From: Lunularia cruciata
Lineage: Eukaryota > Streptophyta > Marchantiopsida > Lunulariales > Lunulariaceae
DNA length: 64,000 nt
Direction: 5' to 3'
NCBI GenBank assembly: GCA_948567375.1
Contig: OX419758.1
Coordinates: 34,921,473 to 34,985,472, forward strand
Positions 20,891-33,084 of this stretch are shown here, piece after piece. Numbering within the stretch: position 1 is the stretch's first letter; every line of letters starts with the position of its first letter. The notes beneath the pieces were generated by a model, which saw only the letters and a program-made list of their open reading frames with translations, made no database searches and was not told the DNA's origin. Both the position numbers and the translations under genes were made by a program.

Positions 20891-23800
20891 TTGTGGTATA
20901 AGAGCACTAAATAATGCTCTAACTTGATTAGAAACCATACATTTAGCACCAAGCTATTGCACATTGGTCTATATATTGTATCACTAAGGCATGGGTCATC
21001 CTTAGAGGGAAAATTTTACATGGTTTTGAAGCTTATCTTTCTCTTGGCATAGCAAGTGCATAAGAAATTTGGAAGAATCGGACAAGGAAAGACCACAATA
21101 TCACTCAAGCTTATAACAAATTTTCCAAAAATAAGAATAAAATTTTCTTATAACATTGGATGCACTTGCTTGAGATTTTTAGTTCTACACTTCCTAGGGG
21201 TCTTTGAGGTGTATAATGCTTAGCTAAGAAGACACTTGTAAGTATTTGGATAACCAAACAAAATACAATCCAATTCTAGAAACCAATCCATGGACATGAT
21301 GATATGACCTATAGATAGATATATAGAAAAATAACATAAGCAAAAAAGTAGGCTAGCTATCTCAAAATACAACTAAGTATCTCCAATAGAATTAACTAAA
21401 CCAAATCCTTCAACATTTATGTGCATCTTGATCATAATGGAGCCTTGATCCAATATCAAACCATAGAGGATACCAATAACAACTATAAAATAAGGCAATT
21501 TTTTGTTTCACATCAAAATATACTAGCTTCACATGAATATGTTGGTTCAAATCCATTCTCTAAGATAAAAGTGGTAATATTTACATTCTACCATCTTGTC
21601 ATACAAAAGGAAGGTATTTGAACTCCAATTTGAAATCCCATACTTGTTGAAGTAAATAATCTTTCTCCTTGGTACTAAAAGCCAATCAAAATACCAATAC
21701 AAAGATATTTTATCATCAAGATCTCATCATGAATATCTCATTGATCTATCTTAATATCCACCCTCTTTAGATCTATGGTCTAAAAATTGTCTATACTACA
21801 AGAAATACTAGTGGAGCACTTGTCAACATAGATAAAAAGTCAATGCATGCAAAGTATAGTAATATGAAATTAGCAAAAGCTAAATATAGGTAGCTAAGTG
21901 GTAGAACTATCATGTAGCTAAGAAAATCTAAGAATGTTCTAGAAGCATCCAAGAAGCTTCTGGGTGAGGAGCTCTTAGGAACTTTCTAAGGTATGTTGTT
22001 ATCTTGTGGTTTGCTTAGCCAATGAAAAGGTAATTTAGTGCTATCTACCTCCATAATGTTAGAGTAGATTGTGCAATCGATCCCATAGTTGAGCAATTGT
22101 CATGTCAACAATCCATGAACATTCATTTAAGTGACTAGGCACATGGATTATGATCTTGTCTTCTTTTAGGGCTTTGATGTATATAGAGGGTGGAGATTTG
22201 ATAGAGCCAAGCATCCTTTGGGGGGAGTGGAGAGTGGAGTAGAAGTTTTAGTCTTGCAAGTGGTGAGTTATAGTAGAGTCTAGGAGCTAGAGTGTCAAAG
22301 GGTGAGATGATCAAGAGATGAATCCTTTTCTCATTAGGCTTTACATTACGCACCATGATCATTTTTGGGCTTGGATGGTAGCTCATATTGGGCTTGTGTT
22401 CATGACATCAATTATACAGAAACCAAATCCTATTGTCTTCCTTAAGCTTACTTATTGATAGATTAGGAACTTAACCATTTACATCCTTTTGTAGAAGAAG
22501 AGGGACTAAAATTTCACTCAAGGCCTTAAAGGTGGAGTTTGTGGGTCTATGTGTGAAAAGAAGAAGTTTCTAAGTGATAAAAGTGCAAGAGTTTGGGTTC
22601 CAACATGTTGAGTGTAGAGTTTTCAACATTAAAAGGAGTTAGAAAGGTCTATTCTAGGAGAGAAGTGAAAATAAGCTATGCTTTGGAAATCAAGAACATG
22701 ATATTTGAGCAACTTATAAGCAAGATGTGATTGATTGAAGTAAGCGAGGTTTAATTCATATCAAGATTCACAATTTGGATTATTCTAAGAGTTTTATGAT
22801 AACTCTACATGATCTATCAATGGAGTTGGAAGTTAAAATAATTTTTATTATCTTGAGCCTAAGAAATACTACTTTCAAGTTGATCTCAAGTTTGATATGA
22901 TCAAGTGAAGTTGGAGTGCTTGAAATCAATATGTTGGGTTAAAGATTGTGATCAAATTTGGAGTTTTGGTCATTTTTTGAGTTTTGTTTCAAATCAGCCT
23001 ATAAAAATTTCTAGTATTATTGATGACTAGGTTTTGTGTCTCTTGCAAAAATTTGACGTGAATTACTTAACTATAGAACTCAAGGTCTTGGATCAAGATA
23101 TTTGGTTTTGTAGAGCTTAAAATTCAGCCCAACTTGACAATTGATCTATATCTAAAGATTGGGTTTAAATTTAAATATCAAACTTCATAGAGGTTTTGAC
23201 AGGAGCACAGAAATATGGTTGGCTCAAGGGTTATATATAATGAGATCTGGTGCAGCAAACTCTACTTAAGAAGATTATTATAAGCTCCATAGTGTTATTC
23301 TAACTCTAACTACAATTGAATGTGAATTTGGATTTGACGTTATGATTGAAAGGATTGCAGCTTCCTAGAGTGTTCTGTATTATTTACATGAACCAATAGG
23401 CCAAAACCTTGGCAAAAATTGTGCAAAAGTCAAGATGGGAGGTTTGCTTAGGGTTTTGAAATTAAGGTTTGCACTACAAAATTAGGTTAAGTTCAGCACA
23501 TTGTCAAAGGAGCTATTGTGGTCAGATTAGAGCTTGATTTATATTATTGGAAATATTTCCGCACAAAAGGGCATCAGATGTCCCTATTTGGAGTACAAGT
23601 TGGATGCAAACTTGGAGTATAGATTTAGAGTAGCTCTTAGATAGAGCTAGTATGCTCTAAAAAAATTTCTCCCAAAAGCATAGAGAGTTTTTGCTAAGTT
23701 GGTTGTGTTTGGATCCTCTTTATGCTTGCATACTTGATTGTAAAGCCCAATTGTTTTGGATTGGTGTGTGTGCATTGTGCTTAGATTCCTTCCCTTTAGG

Positions 23801-24017
23801 TGTGATTTTTATTTCTCCTTAGCAATCCTATAATTGATGAAAAACAAACCAAGAGTGCATTTTATGATGATAGATTAGGTTGTCTTTTCCCTCTATTTGG
23901 TAGAAGTGAACATTGGAAATAGGAGTAGAAGATTCCAACCGGTACAAAAAAAAATAGGTCCAAATTATCAATGACAAGTTTAGATACAATATCTTATCCC
24001 TAACCTCCACAAGTAGG
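20891..24017. other. Sequence separating two halves of a relic gypsy
   Basis: About 3.1 kb lies between the integrase and RNase H relics, where a few hundred bases would be expected. No gene is recognised. Around 21885-21965 a stretch (TTCTAGAAGCATCC then AAGAAGCTTC) resembles the U3 of the A-family LTR, and an A-like LTR end lies at 24237. So the interval may be a degraded insertion bounded by A-like LTRs. The interior (22000-23990) has no recognisable domains. Confidence 0.35.
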
Positions 24018-24237
24018 CATCAAGTGTGTTCCCAAAGACATAAAAACATAGTAAAATAATGTCAAGTTGATGGCTAGTTAGCTTGTATGCCAAGTAAAAA
24101 ACTAACAAAGCTTGCACCCCAAGTAAGGTAGGTTTTATAAGGAACCTTCTTGGGAGCCTTGTACCCAAATTATCTATTAATACTAAAGCCTAAGCTCATG
24201 CTAGGCATTTGGAGTTTTCTCTCCTTGGTCTTTTACA
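24018..24237 (+). repeat. Truncated A-family-like LTR
   Basis: The 3' portion is clear: TACTAAAGCC, GCTCATGCTAGGCATTTGG and TCTCCTTGGTCTTTTACA match the end of the LTRs of A and C. The 5' portion is too diverged to place a start. No target duplication could be assigned with confidence. Confidence 0.65.
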
Positions 24238-24264
24238 CCAATCCTACACCATATCTCATCCATT

Positions 24265-24650
24265 TCACCAATATGCTATTATGCCAATGTGCTCTTGTTT
24301 GATCATGTGGTTGGTCCACAATTGTCTACTTAACTCATCTCCATGAAGGTTTAATATTCCATATCTGTGAATAACTATAAAATCATAATCTTGTAAAATT
24401 AGAACTGATTGTGCAATTTTTCTTGAAATCTTGCCTACATCAACCATTTTAATGGTTGATGATTGTTGATAAGAATGAAGGGATTTCCAAAAGAGTAACT
24501 TAAAAGTATTCTATCATCCATGTTTTTGCTAAATACACTTTTTGGTTGGAGCAATAAACATAACATAAATGGTTGGAGCACATAACATAAGATATCATTA
24601 ACTCCTTTGACCTTAGTTTTTGAAGAATTCACTTCTCAAGATGTCATTTG
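24265..24650 (-). pseudogene. RNase H relic of divergent gypsy lineage
   Basis: At 24632-24435 the frame ends FILINNHQPLKWLM, and at 24447-24265 it reads KISRKIAQ, VLILQDYDFIVIHRYG and LNLHGDELSRQ. These are the TDHQPLKWLM ... LQEYDF ... HADxLSR blocks of gypsy RNase H, in two frames. The wording differs from A-D and matches the integrase relic at 20440-20890. Confidence 0.75.
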
Positions 24651-25312
24651 AATCCAAGTGATTCTCAAATTCAAAATATTGGGTTTTGTGAATTTGAAAA
24701 TTTTGAATTTCAAACATCTAACAAATGAATCTCATACTCCTCCACAATAACACTAAAGACCAAAATATCATCAATATAGCATAGAGAAAAATCTAATCCT
24801 ACTAAAATCATATCCATCTCTCTTTAGAATTTAGTAAGAGCAATTTTTAACCCAAATAGTAAGGACCCCATTGATATAACTCTTGTCATAAGGATCAATG
24901 GTCCAAAATGCTAACTTGGCCTTATTCTTCTCCTTGATTGGCAGTGGTTAGTAACTTACTCAAAGAACTAAAGAATCTTGCATGCCTAATTGCTTCAAAA
25001 TATCATTTTGTGTAGGCTTAACACACCAATCAGGCTTAGTTTATTGGTCATTAGGATGGTAATCTCCAAACAATTGCCTATTTGTAAAATTGCTATATAT
25101 TTCCTTTTTGGCTTGCATCATTATGGTTTAATCATCCTCTCCATCAAACCAAACTGAAAGAAGTCTTGACTCTTGCTTTGAGTCAATATTCCTTTAGTAT
25201 CTTGAGGAACCTTGAAGTTTGATGTATCATTAATCAACTCAATCCAAATACTAGATCCCTTTAGAGCACCAAAATCTTTTGTATTGAAGGGAAAATTATT
25301 ATAGCTCCTCAA
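24651..25312 (-). pseudogene. Reverse transcriptase relic with YIDD box (divergent gypsy lineage)
   Basis: Near 24785-24740 the minus strand reads LCYIDDILVFS, the catalytic YIDD box. Upstream near 24990-24910 a PIKEKNKAKLAFW stretch corresponds to the palm block before the PFGL motif, which is itself lost. The 25312-25121 segment (FGALKGSSIWIELINDTSNF) looks like the RT N-terminal linker. Broken by stops. Confidence 0.65.
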
Positions 25313-26690
25313 GAATCTCCAAACTTTCTATCTCTTCTCTCTGAGGCTTGAATCTAATGTTTGATTCCCAAGTGTCCTTTGTAACAATAGTAAAGATAGA
25401 AGATGTAATGATTGGTTGATATACATGAACCTTAAGAGAATATTAATGCTTACAACTGCTAGAATCAACCACAACATCAAATTGAAAGCTTTTTCTACCT
25501 TAGCCGCAAGCTCCACATCTCTTTTAACTACATTAAGTAGGCCAAAGGTGTATTTTTGATAGATCATGCACACTTGGAGACAATGCTTACCAATGTTGAT
25601 TTTTTTGGCCTTTCCCTTACTAGATTCCTTATCTTTCAAACAACTCATGTAATTTGTGAGTACTTCATGTGCAGTTGGATGATAGAGTCACAAACATATC
25701 CAAACAAGAGCCCAAGAAGTTGAACACTTACCAAAGTTGATGGTCTGGTTGGAGCTTGCTATTCAAGTCAGTCAAATATATCCAAACTAGCAAGCTTTGG
25801 TTGTTGGTGAAGGGTGACATAATAGATCCTATTGGTCTTCCTTGATTGGATATCTCAAGAGTGATATCTTTTGCAATAATGAGCATTTCAAGTCTACCAT
25901 TCCATAATTTGGCATTTTTATTCCACTCCTCCTTCTCCACTTTTGTCAACATATTGTACCTTTGATATACATGGTAGAGATCTATGCAAATTCAAGCATA
26001 CCTATTTGTCTTGATGTTACTCTAGGTAAGTGTTTTCATGGTTTTGCAAAGGAGTCTACTTCAATTAACCACTCAAGTGCTTGTCAAGGCTCTCATAATA
26101 GTGAAAGCACAAACCTTGTTAATTTAATAAGATAGTCTAGATGAAAAATAAAGAGAATGAATTTGAACACCTTATATATTCTAGGGTTTATAATCAATTT
26201 GAATGTTTACATCCCAAGAATCATAAGTATCCTCTCCAAATATCTTTGTGTAACCATTTATAGCCTCCTCTTAGGTGGTAAACCCTCCTTTGTGTCTTAA
26301 AATTTGAAAGTGGTGAGCATAACTTACATGTCCCAATTTTGTATATGACCTCTAAATGCTCAATCCATTCTTGCCAAAATCTGACCCATCGTTAACTTGA
26401 GTACCCTTGCCTTGGTTTGAAATCCTCATGGAAACTCAAGCACATTGTCCAAAACCAATGGCCACCAAGTGAATACTGAATTCTTTACTCCTTATTGCCA
26501 AATATTGCAATGTTGAAGCAATCTACTCAAGGTCATTTTTTTGGGGTCCAAGGTTAAACCATAGCTACATCAAGGTTTATCCAATTAAAAATTCTAAAAC
26601 CTCCTTGAATCCTCACTTTCTCTTGCTTGGTTTAGCTTGCAAGACTCCCTGTGACTATGTTTTCTTGTAGAATTCCTTCACCCCTAATCC
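25313..26690 (-). other. Possible upstream gag/protease part of the divergent gypsy
   Basis: By position this should hold gag and protease of the relic at 24265-25312. Minus-strand open stretches (25648-25328 and 25952-25728) are present, but I see no protease or zinc-knuckle motif, so the assignment rests on order alone. Confidence 0.3.
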
Positions 26691-26699
26691 TCTACCCAC

Positions 26700-27365
26700 A
26701 AAGATCTTTGAGCTTTTGATATACTTTCTAATGTTTGGTCAAAGTACAAGAGTGTTGCTTAATATTAGAACACTTTTCTGCCAATTTTCCTTCTATCAAG
26801 AAGTTGTTTAAGCTCAATGTCCTTTAATTTATTAATCAAATGAAAAAGTTCAACCTTTACCAATTCTTGCATTTAACTCTCTCAATTTATTTCCTCTAAG
26901 AATTCCAGAGCTTCTAATGAATTAACAAATGTTTGATCAAATTGCAAAGTTCAAACTAATGTCCAAAATCTCTCCCCCCATTTTTACCTTCTATTAGGAA
27001 ATATTTTGAGCTCAATGTCTTTTGCTCTACTGCTCAAATGCAAGAGTTCTGCTGCTATCTAATCCTTGCACTCCACTCTCCTAATTTCTGTCCTCTTGGA
27101 AATCTTCAATGGGCTTATAAACATTTGCTCAAAGTGTAAAGTGCTACATAATATCCAAAAACCTCTCTTCATAATCTTTCCTTCTATTTGGAAGTTGTTT
27201 GAGCTCAATGTCTTTTCTTCTACTACTCAAATGGAAGATTTCTATTGCTACATATTTCTTGCCTCTTACTCTCCAAATCTCTCTCCTCTTGGAAGCATTC
27301 AAGTTTTTGATGGATTGTCAAGTGTGTGTGCTCAAAGCATAGAATGCTTAACAATTTTTAGACCA
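26700..27365. repeat. Degenerate tandem array, about 195-bp period
   Basis: The block CCTTCTAT ... GAGCTCAATGTC starts at 26789, 26987 and 27180 (spacings 198 and 193). A second block (ATGTTTG/CTCAAA ... AAAGT) recurs near 26740, 26930, 27125 and 27325. About three and a half diverged units are present. The period is in the range of plant satellites, but the array is short. It directly abuts repeat X copy 2. Confidence 0.65.
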
Positions 27366-27840
27366 TTCTTTCCTTTCTTAACCTAAAATACCTTAGATAA
27401 AATCTTAGGTCCAAAGGAATTCACATAGGGCTTGGCCTCACATAAGTTCTTCAAGTAGCTTCCAATTTTATTTTCTAAGGATCTAAGACCCTCTCCTAAT
27501 TAAAATAAGAATATTTTCCAAGGTCAAGTCAATCTACCTATCTTGATCTACCTTTATTACCAAATTTCACGTAACTTGGTCATGCAAATAAGATTTTGAT
27601 ACCTCTTATACACCAAGTCAATTTGACTTTACAAAATCAAAGTTGGAGTTTTCACCACAATATAATTTAATATAAAATCCCATAAAAGGTCACACTCTAA
27701 TGCAATCTAATTTAAATTAAATAATTTTCTTATTGAAAACCTAATTAATTTAACATTAGCTCCTTTTTCTTATTTATCCATACTTAGATAAAGATATCTC
27801 TAACACAATTATTACTAAAATAAGCTAGTTGTAACTAACA
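27366..27840 (+). repeat. Dispersed repeat X, copy 2
   Basis: Same orientation and order of landmarks as copy 1 at 15838-16380: CTTAG...AAGGAATTCACAT, GGCCT, CTTCCAATT, TCTAAGACC, ACACCAAGTCAATT. Diverged by substitutions and small indels. Confidence 0.6.
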
Positions 27841-27879
27841 TAAAACCACCAAAATAATACAAGAGACTAATCTATTTTA

Positions 27880-28561
27880 CTATAGAGTAGGTCCATTTGA
27901 TTACTATTAAGGTAGCACATCATGGACCAAGAAGATAGGGAATAAAAAAACATTATACTCCTCAAAGGATAAAAGTGCAAAGCACCTCCATGATTGAAGC
28001 TATTCCTTATTAAAGAACTCAATGAGAGAGAAAGATAGTTGAAAATTAAAGGATGCTGAGTACCTCATCATTTTTGGTTCATATACTTGTGAAATACTAA
28101 CACCAAAATTTATTATTTACTAGAGTAACTCAATTTATTAGGTAAAAGTCATCAAAAATACAAAATTTAGAAGAATATCTAAAATCAAGGTAATAATACC
28201 ATAAGCATGTGCTCTTATCTGGCCAAAAAACTAAGTCAAGGTATCCTTCACATGCGTTATCCTTGGATTATAGAAAAATCAACACCAAAAAGTATTGGAT
28301 GCCCAAAAGATTTCAACTCTTTCCTCAAAGCTCAACTTCTAGAAAGAATAGAATGTCAATACACTAGAACCAAAAATAATAGTGATCACTCTTTCAATTT
28401 CCTCTAAAATAAGGTTAATTAAAATTTAACTATGACTTACTTTAGCCATCATGGCTAATATAGAATTTTGGTCAAACTTCAAATAAACACTATCTTTCAA
28501 ACTTCTTGCAATATCAAACTAAATATCCTAATTGAGCAAACATATACCAATGGGTGTTACA
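27880..28561 (-). repeat. LTR family Y, copy 1 (minus)
   Basis: About 680 bp ending in TGGGTGTTACA, which is TGTAACACCCA, the LTR start, in the element sense. Landmarks: CTCAATGAGAGAG, TACTTGTGAAAT, AAGCATGTG, AGGATCCTTCACA-like, GAGCAAACATATACCAATGGG. It matches copies at 28896 and 37120 along its whole length. No internal domains are attached, so it is either a solo LTR or an orphaned end. Confidence 0.7.
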
Positions 28562-28599
28562 ACAAAGTATAAAAATTAAAATACCCATTTTAAAACTCA

Positions 28600-28895
28600 A
28601 AATCTAACATACAAGGTACATATATGCTCTATTGGGGTTTATAGTTTGGTCTCATGAGTTGGTGAAAGATACTAATTCTATTAGCTTGAGTTATAAACAT
28701 GCATTCTTGTAGAGGAATTTTGAAAGAGTTACCACAACTCATATATATATTTTAAGTATTGAATTTGTATATCTCTAGATGTTTTCCTTTGAAGAAAAAA
28801 TTGAGAACTCTTGGATCCATTAGCCTTTATGGTTAAAAAAAAAGCACAAGTAAAGGGATTCTCAACTTGGTTTTTGGGTCTATAAGTTGATCTAT
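28600..28895 (+). repeat. LTR family Y, copy 2 (plus), first part
   Basis: Begins near the LTR start (TGCTCTATTGGGGTTT) and runs to GGTTTTTGGGTCTATAAG. It is interrupted at 28895 by copy 3. The remainder continues at 29573-29912. Its start faces the start of copy 1 only about 40 bp away. Confidence 0.6.
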
Positions 28896-29572
28896 TGTTC
28901 ACTCAAGATGAACATGTAATGTCTATCAAGGTAGTTCACCTTTGATAAAGAAGGTGAGGAGCAAAAATCCATGATAATCCTTCAAGGCTAAAACTCCAAG
29001 GCACCTCCAAGATTCAAGGTATTTTTCATTAGAAAACTCAATAAGAGAGAGAGCAAATGAGAAATGATGAGTGTCTCTTTATCTCTAGTTTATATATTTG
29101 TGAAATCCTTACACCTATAATTATCTTATTACAAGAGTAAATCAATTTACTAGTTAATAAATCAACTTAAATCAAAAGTCTAAGAGAATATCTAAACTCA
29201 TGGGAAAATGTCCATGAGCATATGGCTTTACCTTGACATAACAACAAGTGAAGGATTCCTTCACATGAGCTATATTTGGAGTATAGGAAAATCTACACCA
29301 AAAAATCTTGTAGATGCAGGAGCTTTCAGTTCTTTCCTTAAAGACAATTATCTTGGAAAAATCTAAAATCAATATACTAGACTCCAAATTAGTGGTGCAA
29401 ACTCTTTCAAACTCCTTTAATATATTATCATCTCTATCTTAGCTATGTTAACTCTAGCTAACTATGGCTAATTTGGAAGCTTAGTTGGACTTTATATAAG
29501 AAATATATTTTGACTTCTTGCAATCCCAAACTAGACCTTGTAATAGAGCATTCATGACCAATATGAATAATT
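28896..29572 (-). repeat. LTR family Y, copy 3 (minus), inside copy 2
   Basis: TGTTCACTCAAGATGAAC to about 29572, collinear with copies 1 and 6. The flanking plus-strand LTR sequence resumes where it left off, so this LTR was inserted into copy 2. No target duplication is visible, probably through decay. Confidence 0.65.
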
Positions 29573-29912
29573 ATAAAGCAACACAAACCAATATAGTCAA
29601 GATAGGATCACATAGTTATGATGATTATTCCTATAAGTTTGGATATTCTCTTAGACTTTTGACTTTAAATAACTATTCTCTTGGAATCTATAGCTATTTT
29701 TGGTAATTTGTAACTTGAAGCTGTATAAATTTTGTAACTTAAACTAGGATGAAGAGACACTAATCATCTTTTCATTTCAAACAAATATATTTTTTTTTAT
29801 ACTCTAGTGAGTCTTTGAGGTGCCTTGGTGTTTTAGCACTAAAGGAGTGTTATGGAGTTTGGTTGCATATCTTCTTAGTCCATGGTGCACTATAATAAAC
29901 ATTGAAGCATGT
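29573..29912 (+). repeat. LTR family Y, copy 2 (plus), second part
   Basis: Continues the Y LTR from the position reached at 28895: GGATCACATAG, CTCTTAGACTTTTGACT, GAAGAGACACTAATCATC, then CCTTGGTGTTTTAGC and TTCTTAGTCCATGGTGC. Confidence 0.6.
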
Positions 29913-29914
29913 GT

Positions 29915-30183
29915 GCTTTACTTGGGATTTAAGTTTGGTATTGTGAGTAATTGAAAGATACTATTCCTACAAAGCGTAATTCAAGTTCATAATTATCCAT
30001 GATTATCCAGAATTAGTCATTGTTAAGATAAAAGTGGTACTATTTTAAAGGAGTTTGAAATAATAGCTTGAAGGTACTTGAAGTTCTAACCTTGGAGGTG
30101 TGTTATAGTTTTGTTCTTTTCCTTCTTAGTATATGATGCTCTACCTTAACAACCACTAGAGGTTCATCATAATAGAGAAAAGC
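29915..30183 (+). repeat. LTR family Y, internally deleted copy (plus)
   Basis: Starts within the LTR 5' part (TTTAAGTTTGGTATTGTGAG) and jumps from AAGGAGTTTGAAATAAT to the 3' part (CCTTGGAGGTG, TTCTTAGTATATGATGC, ACCACTAGAGGTTCATC). About 0.4 kb of the middle is missing. Confidence 0.5.
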
Positions 30184-30469
30184 CAGCTTAAATTTTTATT
30201 TCCATAGTTGCAACCTCTTTAAGAGGTAAGATAATATTTTGTATACAATTATATGTCCAATAAAAGATGGTTATGAGAGCTTGCTTGGATAGAATGTTAG
30301 AGAAGAAAAAAATTGAACTTGTTCTAGCAAAATTAGATCTGTTTGTATACCTTGTAGTTCATAATGATATTTTCAAGTTGATATTGTATATCTCTTACAC
30401 TTAAAGAGGACTTTGATATATTCACATCATCTGCAAAGTCATGAAGTATGCATTAAATATGTTATAAGT
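30184..30469. other. Unassigned sequence between Y LTRs
   Basis: About 290 bp with no recognised element. It ends in a partial duplicate of the Y LTR start (30470-30515) before the next full copy. Confidence 0.35.
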
Positions 30470-30515
30470 GTCCATTTTAGTGCATGTATGCCGGGGTTTT
30501 TATTTGAATTTGGCT

Positions 30516-31184
30516 TGTAATAATACCCATTGGTGCATGTATGTTTTATTAGGATATTTAATTCAATATTGCAAGTACTTAAAATATATTTTTTATATAG
30601 AGTTTAACCAAAATTCTACATTTATCATGATTAGTTAGAGTTAGCCAAGATTAGAGATGATTATATTTTATGAGAAGTTGAAAGAGTAAGAATCACTATT
30701 TTGTATACAAGAGAATTAACTTTTTATTATTCTTAGATGTTTTGCTTTGAGGAAAGAGTTGAGAACTCTTGGTCCATAAGACTTTTTGGTGTGGATTTAT
30801 CTAGAGTCAAAAGATAGCACATATGAAGGAATCCTAGACTTAAGTTTTTGGCGAACATAAGACCAACTACTTAGGGGATTATTCTCATGAGTTTGGATAG
30901 TCCTTTAGACTTTTTGCTTGGTAAATTGAGTTGCTTTAGTAATTAGTAACTTTTGGGGGTAATTATTTCATGAGTATATGAACTAAAGACAAGGAGACAC
31001 TCATCATCTTTTCGTTTGTAACTATCTTCCTTTCATTGAGTTCTTTATTGAGCAATGGTTTAAGTCTTGGTTGAGCTTTGGAGTTTTGGTCTTGGAGGAA
31101 TGTAAAGGAGTTTGGTTCTTTGCCTTTTTAGTCCATATAGCACTAACTTAATAATCATTAGAGGTTTATCTTGAGTGAGATACA
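30516..31184 (+). repeat. LTR family Y, copy 5 (plus)
   Basis: 669 bp from TGTAATAATACCCATTGG to TGAGTGAGATACA, near full length. It is directly preceded by a partial copy of its own first 45 bp. No 5-bp target duplication is seen. Confidence 0.7.
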
Positions 31185-32947
31185 ACACAACACACAAATC
31201 AAACACACAAACACATGGAAACTACCCTCTTAAGAGTTTATTGTGAGTTTCCATGAGATTTTTTGGTGTAGTATTGTCCAACATGTTAGATAGCTAATAA
31301 AGCTAGTCAATTTTCTTGCTTGATAATGATTTTAATAGCATATGCATAGTTCACCACAATTTTAGGTAGCTTGTAATGGCTTTCAAATCTTTTATATTTT
31401 TTGAGGATAAAGAGTTTGAAAATGTAGATTTATTTGTTAATATAGTATTGCCTAAGGTTGAGCGCCTTGGAAATCTTATGTTTGGACATGCATCCAATTT
31501 TTGCACAATGACCAAGTTCACACTATTTGAATGGGAGCAACTACATATTAGGTTTTGTCTTGCCTTTGTGCAAGGTATAAAAGTAATGTCCTATTTTTGT
31601 GCAACATGCTTTTCATAAAGGTAAAGTAAGGTGAAAGAAGTGCATTCTTCAGAATTATTGCCCTCTAAATAGGTCCTTTTGCATATATTTTATGTTAAAC
31701 ATAATATTGGTGGATATCATGAGGTTATAAATATAACAATTGAAGTATATTATCAAATTCAAATGCATGATTGATAGCTTTTGCTATAAATATTGCTTTG
31801 CAAGAAAAAATTAAGTAGCTCAATGCTACTTGTTGCAAAGTACTTGGCATTGTGTTGCCAAAATTTCTTGGATATATTAGTCACATTGATTGTGAGTTTT
31901 GCTTTATCAATCAACTAAAATTTGAGCTCCATAAGCACTATTATAACAAGAGAAAATATGAAAAGGGCAACCATGTAGAAAACATGAAGGATGGGAAGAC
32001 CTCATCAAGCCATACAATGGAGAGACAAAATAGGTAAAATGGAGCTAAGCCCCTATAGAGTAGATATAAGAAACAAAAGAGAAAAGACATATATTACTTA
32101 TGATAATGATCATGATAGTTTCATCATTTATGTGGATGTTGAATGGTGGCTTGTTGGTTCGTTCCTTGATATTAGTTGTTTGTGAGTCAATTTCATTCAT
32201 AATCAATAACATGAATATTTTTCAAGTGACAATCATGATATCATTCAAAAGAATTTCCTCAAAGATCTAGGGTATATGGGTGTAGAAATGTTTAGGCTTT
32301 GGTATATGGATAGAATAAGGGTCAAGAATGTGCAAGAGGACAATCCAATATTGCAAGCATTCAACATGCAACATGCATATAGGCACATCTAGTTCAAGAG
32401 TGGAATAGGTGGCAGAAAGATCCATTTTAGAAGAACTTTTAACTATCCTAGTAGAAAATAGATATTTTCTCCAATGTTTGCATCTTGGAGCCATCTGAAA
32501 AGTGTATTCACATTCTTGCTCAGATTTTTGCATCATAGATTTTAGAAATATTGTCAAACATTTGAACAAGTTTATTCACTATTTTTTCTTAGATGCACTA
32601 TTCATCTAGATTTTGGAAATATTGTCAATGAAGATCTAGCTATTAAAATATAAGCCAATGGTTGTGCTTTTGACATGTAACAATTCTATCAAGACAAAGA
32701 CAAATTTATTTTCAGTTATATCACACAAATTGGAATTTTTTGGGATTCATCTAAAAACCCTTCTTTTGTAATGACAACACTGTCACAAAGGAAGCAAGTT
32801 GATTCAAACTTGCTTGATAATTTAAGCTTGTGTTTCTTGACTATGCATTTTGACTTTACTTTGATCAATTTAAAATTTTCTTTTTGCACTACTCACTTTT
32901 GATTGGATAAGTCCACTTACTATTGGAAGGATTTGACAATGGCTTTT
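31185..32947. other. Unassigned region with short open frames
   Basis: Plus-strand open stretches at 31376-31618, 31852-32037 and 31991-32185 have protein-like composition (KIGKMELSPYRVDIRNKREK near 32030-32090), but no domain is recognised and stops separate them. They may be remains of one decayed frame. No LTR or RNA gene is visible. Confidence 0.3.
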
Positions 32948-32952
32948 CCTAT

Positions 32953-33084
32953 TGTAACAATATGGAGTTTAGCAATGAAGTTATTTAGGGCTAAAAAAGT
33001 AGCAAATAGGACAAATTAGCCTAGAGTATTCTAGAAATATCTAGGAAGCCTCTTGGGAAGCTAGCTTAGCTTGCACCCCAAGTA
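32953..33084 (+). repeat. Truncated 5' LTR of element C
   Basis: TGTAACAATATGGAG to CACCCCAAGTA, matching the first third of the 3' LTR at 36523. It is cut before the heat-shock-like cluster and TATA box. Confidence 0.88.

Noticed and set aside
23747-24242. CCAAT at 23747-23751 and at 24238-24242 as target duplication of the A-like LTR
   Set aside because: Sequence just after 23751 does not resemble the A-family LTR start; a 5-bp match over that distance is easily chance.
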